Below, in pieces: positions 46,023-47,257 of a DNA stretch of 47,257 bases; position 1 is the stretch's first letter, and every line of letters starts with the position of its first letter. The notes under the pieces were generated by a model. That model had not been told where the DNA came from, did not search any database, and was given only the letters and a program-made list of their open reading frames with translations. The translations under genes and the position numbers were made by a program. The stretch spans positions 1 through 47,257 of the forward strand of contig JBAQNP010000025.1 of NCBI GenBank assembly GCA_049303905.1, in the 5' to 3' direction. The DNA comes from UBA2206 sp049303905. GTDB taxonomy: Bacteria > Patescibacteriota > Minisyncoccia > Moranbacterales > UBA2206.

Positions 46023-46137
46023 ACAGGGTGCTCTGGGCGGTGAATTGCAATTGGAATGACGACGGTTGGAACATGAATGCCAACTCTGTCGACAATCCGA
46101 ATGAGTGGAATGGTGGCAATCAGGTCTTCTCCCGAAA
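46023..46137 (+). repeat. DGR template repeat (TR)
   Basis: If translated in the VR frame, it has Asn or Asp at nearly every variable position (CNWNDDGWNMNANSVDNPNE), from AAT/AAC codons, which is the usual form of a DGR template. It lies 125 bp after the variable-protein stop, on the same strand, in a stretch without a gene. Confidence 0.9.
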
Positions 46138-46140
46138 CTG

Positions 46141-46347
46141 CTATATTTCTCCCGCAGATTCTGTGGGAGTTTTATTTTTATCAATCAATCCTTTTCTCCA
46201 AGCTCCAAGTTGGCGCCCGATTCTTTCCAAATTTTGCGAAAATTTCAAATATTTTTCATTGGGAATAAGTTTGTTTTCCCACGCAAGTTGAGAAAAAAAT
46301 TTCAAAATATCCAAAGGAGAGGGAGTTTCTTGATGTGGGACTTCCAC
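46141..46347 (-). pseudogene. C-terminal fragment of an Avd-like four-helix-bundle protein, reversed
   Basis: The minus-strand frame contains PLDILKFFSQLAWENKLI, NEKYLKFSQNLERIGRQLGA and a short polar tail, which match the last two helices of the bacterial Avd family (accessory variability determinants that bind the DGR reverse transcriptase). The first helices are missing. The frame's first ~12 residues come from the reverse transcriptase sequence on the other strand, so the junction lies near 46320-46335. Its opposite orientation and lack of a start indicate a rearrangement. Confidence 0.65.
46149..46179 (+). terminator. Terminator-like hairpin after the template repeat
   Basis: CTCCCGCAGA and TCTGTGGGAG form a nearly perfect stem followed by TTTTATTTTT. 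It would end a short TR transcript and would separate the TR from the reverse transcriptase gene. Confidence 0.65.
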
Positions 46348-46796
46348 TCGGTAATCTTACTTCGCAATTGTTTGTGAATATCTATATGAATAAATTTGAC
46401 CAATTTGTGAAACATAAACTTAAAATGAAATACTATATTCGCTACGCTGATGATTTTGTGATTTTATCGGAGAACAAAAAAGAATCGGAAAACTTAATTG
46501 AGTTGATCAGAAATTTCCTGAAAAACGAATTGAAATTAGAACTTCATCCCAATAAAATTTCCATCGAAACTTTTTCCTCCGGCGTTGATTTTTTAGGAAT
46601 GGTTAATTCTCCACATTACAGAATTTTACGAACAAAAACTAAACGGCGAATGCTCAAGAAAATTCAAAGCAAAAAACTTGATTTGAAAAATGGGATAGTT
46701 TTGCAGGAATCTTTCAATCAGAGTTCGCAGTCGTATTTGGGGGTGCTGAAGCATTGTGAGGGGTGGAAGATTAGAGAGAAAATTGAAAATTTGTGA
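46335..46796 (+). pseudogene. DGR reverse transcriptase, C-terminal half only
   Basis: The 153 residues begin at motif 4 in the DGR form (GLPLGNLTSQLF), followed by the catalytic YIRYADDFVIL, the HPNKISIETFSSGVDFLG motif and a basic thumb. Complete DGR reverse transcriptases have ~300-400 residues; fingers motifs 1-3 with the first catalytic Asp are missing. The frame is open upstream only to a TAA at 46266, and this stretch does not encode the missing motifs. The GTG at 46335 is only a formal start. It cannot be active alone unless the missing part is supplied elsewhere. Confidence 0.85.
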
Positions 46797-46825
46797 TAAG
46801 GAATGAAATATGATATAGTAATATC

Positions 46826-47116
46826 ATGAATACAGAAATAAATCTCAACTTAATAGAACCGATTCTGAAACTCAACGATATAAAATTCGCTGGTATTTTT
46901 GGTTCGTTTGCCAGGGGAGAGGCTAACGAAGACAGTGATGTTGATATTTTAGTCAGACTTGGAAAACCACTAAGTCTTTTGGGTCTTATTCGCTTGGAAA
47001 GAACGATTTCTGAAAAAATTGGCAGAGAGGTTGATTTAGTGACTGAAGATTCCCTCAGTCCAATTATCAAGGAAGAAGTTTTGCGCGACCTAAAACCAAT
47101 TTATGAAAAAAGATAA
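46826..47116 (+). CDS. MNT-type minimal nucleotidyltransferase (antitoxin of a HEPN/MNT pair)
   Basis: The 96-residue protein has the nucleotidyltransferase signature GSFARGEANEDSDVDILV (about residues 26-43), with the GS and DxD metal ligands and the later DLV strand. MntA-type antitoxins AMPylate and silence a HEPN ribonuclease encoded next to them. Here the next gene starts inside its 3' end and has the start of a HEPN protein, but is broken. It lies 30 bp after the reverse transcriptase fragment. Confidence 0.9.
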   Translation: MNTEINLNLIEPILKLNDIKFAGIFGSFARGEANEDSDVDILVRLGKPLSLLGLIRLERTISEKIGREVDLVTEDSLSPIIKEEVLRDLKPIYEKR

Positions 47117-47156
47117 ATTATATTTAGAACATATTAGGACTTACGCGTTTGATTAA
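47103..47156 (+). pseudogene. HEPN toxin gene cut after 11 codons by an AGGACTTACGC element
   Basis: An ATG overlapping the MNT gene by 14 bases opens MKKDKLYLEHI, a typical HEPN (DUF86) start. Right after it the sequence becomes AGGACTTACGCGTTTGATT, the end of the 150-bp element family, and the frame stops after six more codons. The remainder of the HEPN gene is not seen before the window edge. Confidence 0.6.
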
Positions 47157-47165
47157 ATTTGATTC
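47133..47165. repeat. Partial third copy of the AGGACTTACGC element
   Basis: AGGACTTACGCGTTTGATT matches the inverted right end of the copies at 37026 and 37569. The similarity ends after about 20 bases, so only an end is present or the interior has diverged. Confidence 0.65.
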
Positions 47166-47170
47166 TGTTT

Positions 47171-47232
47171 AGTGATAATGAGATAATATACCCACGGGGG
47201 TAAAACAAAAATTAAAAATTATCATTATCACT
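47171..47232. repeat. AGTGATAATGA inverted repeat at the window end
   Basis: AGTGATAATGAGATAAT (47171) and ATTATCATTATCACT (47218) form an inverted repeat, with an ACCCACGGGGGT segment between. An ATG follows directly at 47233 (MQHQKCSL, cut by the window). It may be the end and first codons of another mobile element, but too little is visible. Confidence 0.35.
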
Positions 47233-47257
47233 ATGCAGCACCAAAAATGTTCATTGG

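Noticed and set aside
46028..46291. Open frame over the template repeat
   Set aside because: It reads as protein only because the TR mirrors the variable-protein frame; it lacks a start signal and runs into an unrelated sequence, so it is a non-coding template.

Overview
The window looks like part of a streamlined, AT-rich genome of the Candidate Phyla Radiation (Patescibacteria), most likely Parcubacteria in the broad sense and possibly near Moranbacteria. This is inferred from gene order, the absence of rpmD (L30) between rpsE and rplO, the zinc-type S14, the near-absence of Shine-Dalgarno sequences before core genes, and a diversity-generating retroelement of the kind common in these lineages. 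There is no 16S rRNA gene here to settle it, and I saw no tRNA gene or CRISPR array.

Layout. 1-3600: tail of an unknown gene, then the str operon (rpsL, rpsG, fusA). 3600-5100: a short accessory island (a dinD remnant, a membrane-anchored protein and a small acidic protein) that separates fusA from tuf. 5100-19000: tuf and the S10/spc ribosomal-protein cluster (rpsJ, rplC-D-W-B, rpsS, rplV, rpsC, rplP, rpmC, rpsQ, rplN-X-E, rpsN-H, rplF-R, rpsE, rplO), then secY, adk and map. infA, rpmJ, rpsM, rpsK, rpsD, rpoA and rplQ do not follow. 19000-24400: a small membrane protein, ruvX, a GT2 glycosyltransferase, galT, a DedA protein, tpiA and class II fba. 24400-32000: an NADH-oxidising electron-transfer module (NuoE-like, NuoF-like and a ferredoxin-rich subunit with a degenerate [FeFe]-hydrogenase tail) followed by [NiFe]-hydrogenase maturation genes hypC, hypD, hypE and a C-terminal-only hypF. 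No hydrogenase catalytic subunit is present. 32000-42500: phosphomannomutase/phosphoglucomutase, trpS, RNase J, mannose-1-phosphate guanylyltransferase, cupin phosphoglucose isomerase, a peptide-type ABC solute-binding protein, secG and a holin-like membrane protein. 42500-44800: uvrB. 44900-46800: a diversity-generating retroelement (DGR) with a variable protein, an adenine-mutagenised variable repeat (VR), its template repeat (TR), a reversed Avd-like fragment and a reverse transcriptase lacking its N-terminal half. 46800-47257: an MNT nucleotidyltransferase and a HEPN partner gene cut short by a mobile palindrome.

The most unusual property is the density and variety of small palindromic repeats. 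At least eight families occur: TACGAA/TTCGTA spacers, ATGAAAC tracts, AATTGAAAATT tracts, GTCATNCCGAACTTG palindromes, GC-rich CCCGCC/GGCGGG palindromes, a 150-bp element with AGGACTTACGC ends, an element with ACCCTGTTAAATAA ends, and a ~100-bp element with a shared TCGCCTACGGCTT core. Several are inserted in frame inside genes (five in hypF, two in hypE, one in the hydrogenase-like subunit, one in uvrB). Others supply start or stop codons. The GC-rich palindrome can be seen as filled and empty versions of the same site within this window.

Three further signals deserve attention. The spacer before rplC folds into a possible terminator/antiterminator switch. The ferredoxin subunit of the hydrogenase-linked module carries an [FeFe]-hydrogenase domain without its H-cluster cysteines. 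The DGR shows clear A-specific VR/TR differences, yet its reverse transcriptase is truncated head-to-head with an inverted Avd fragment.
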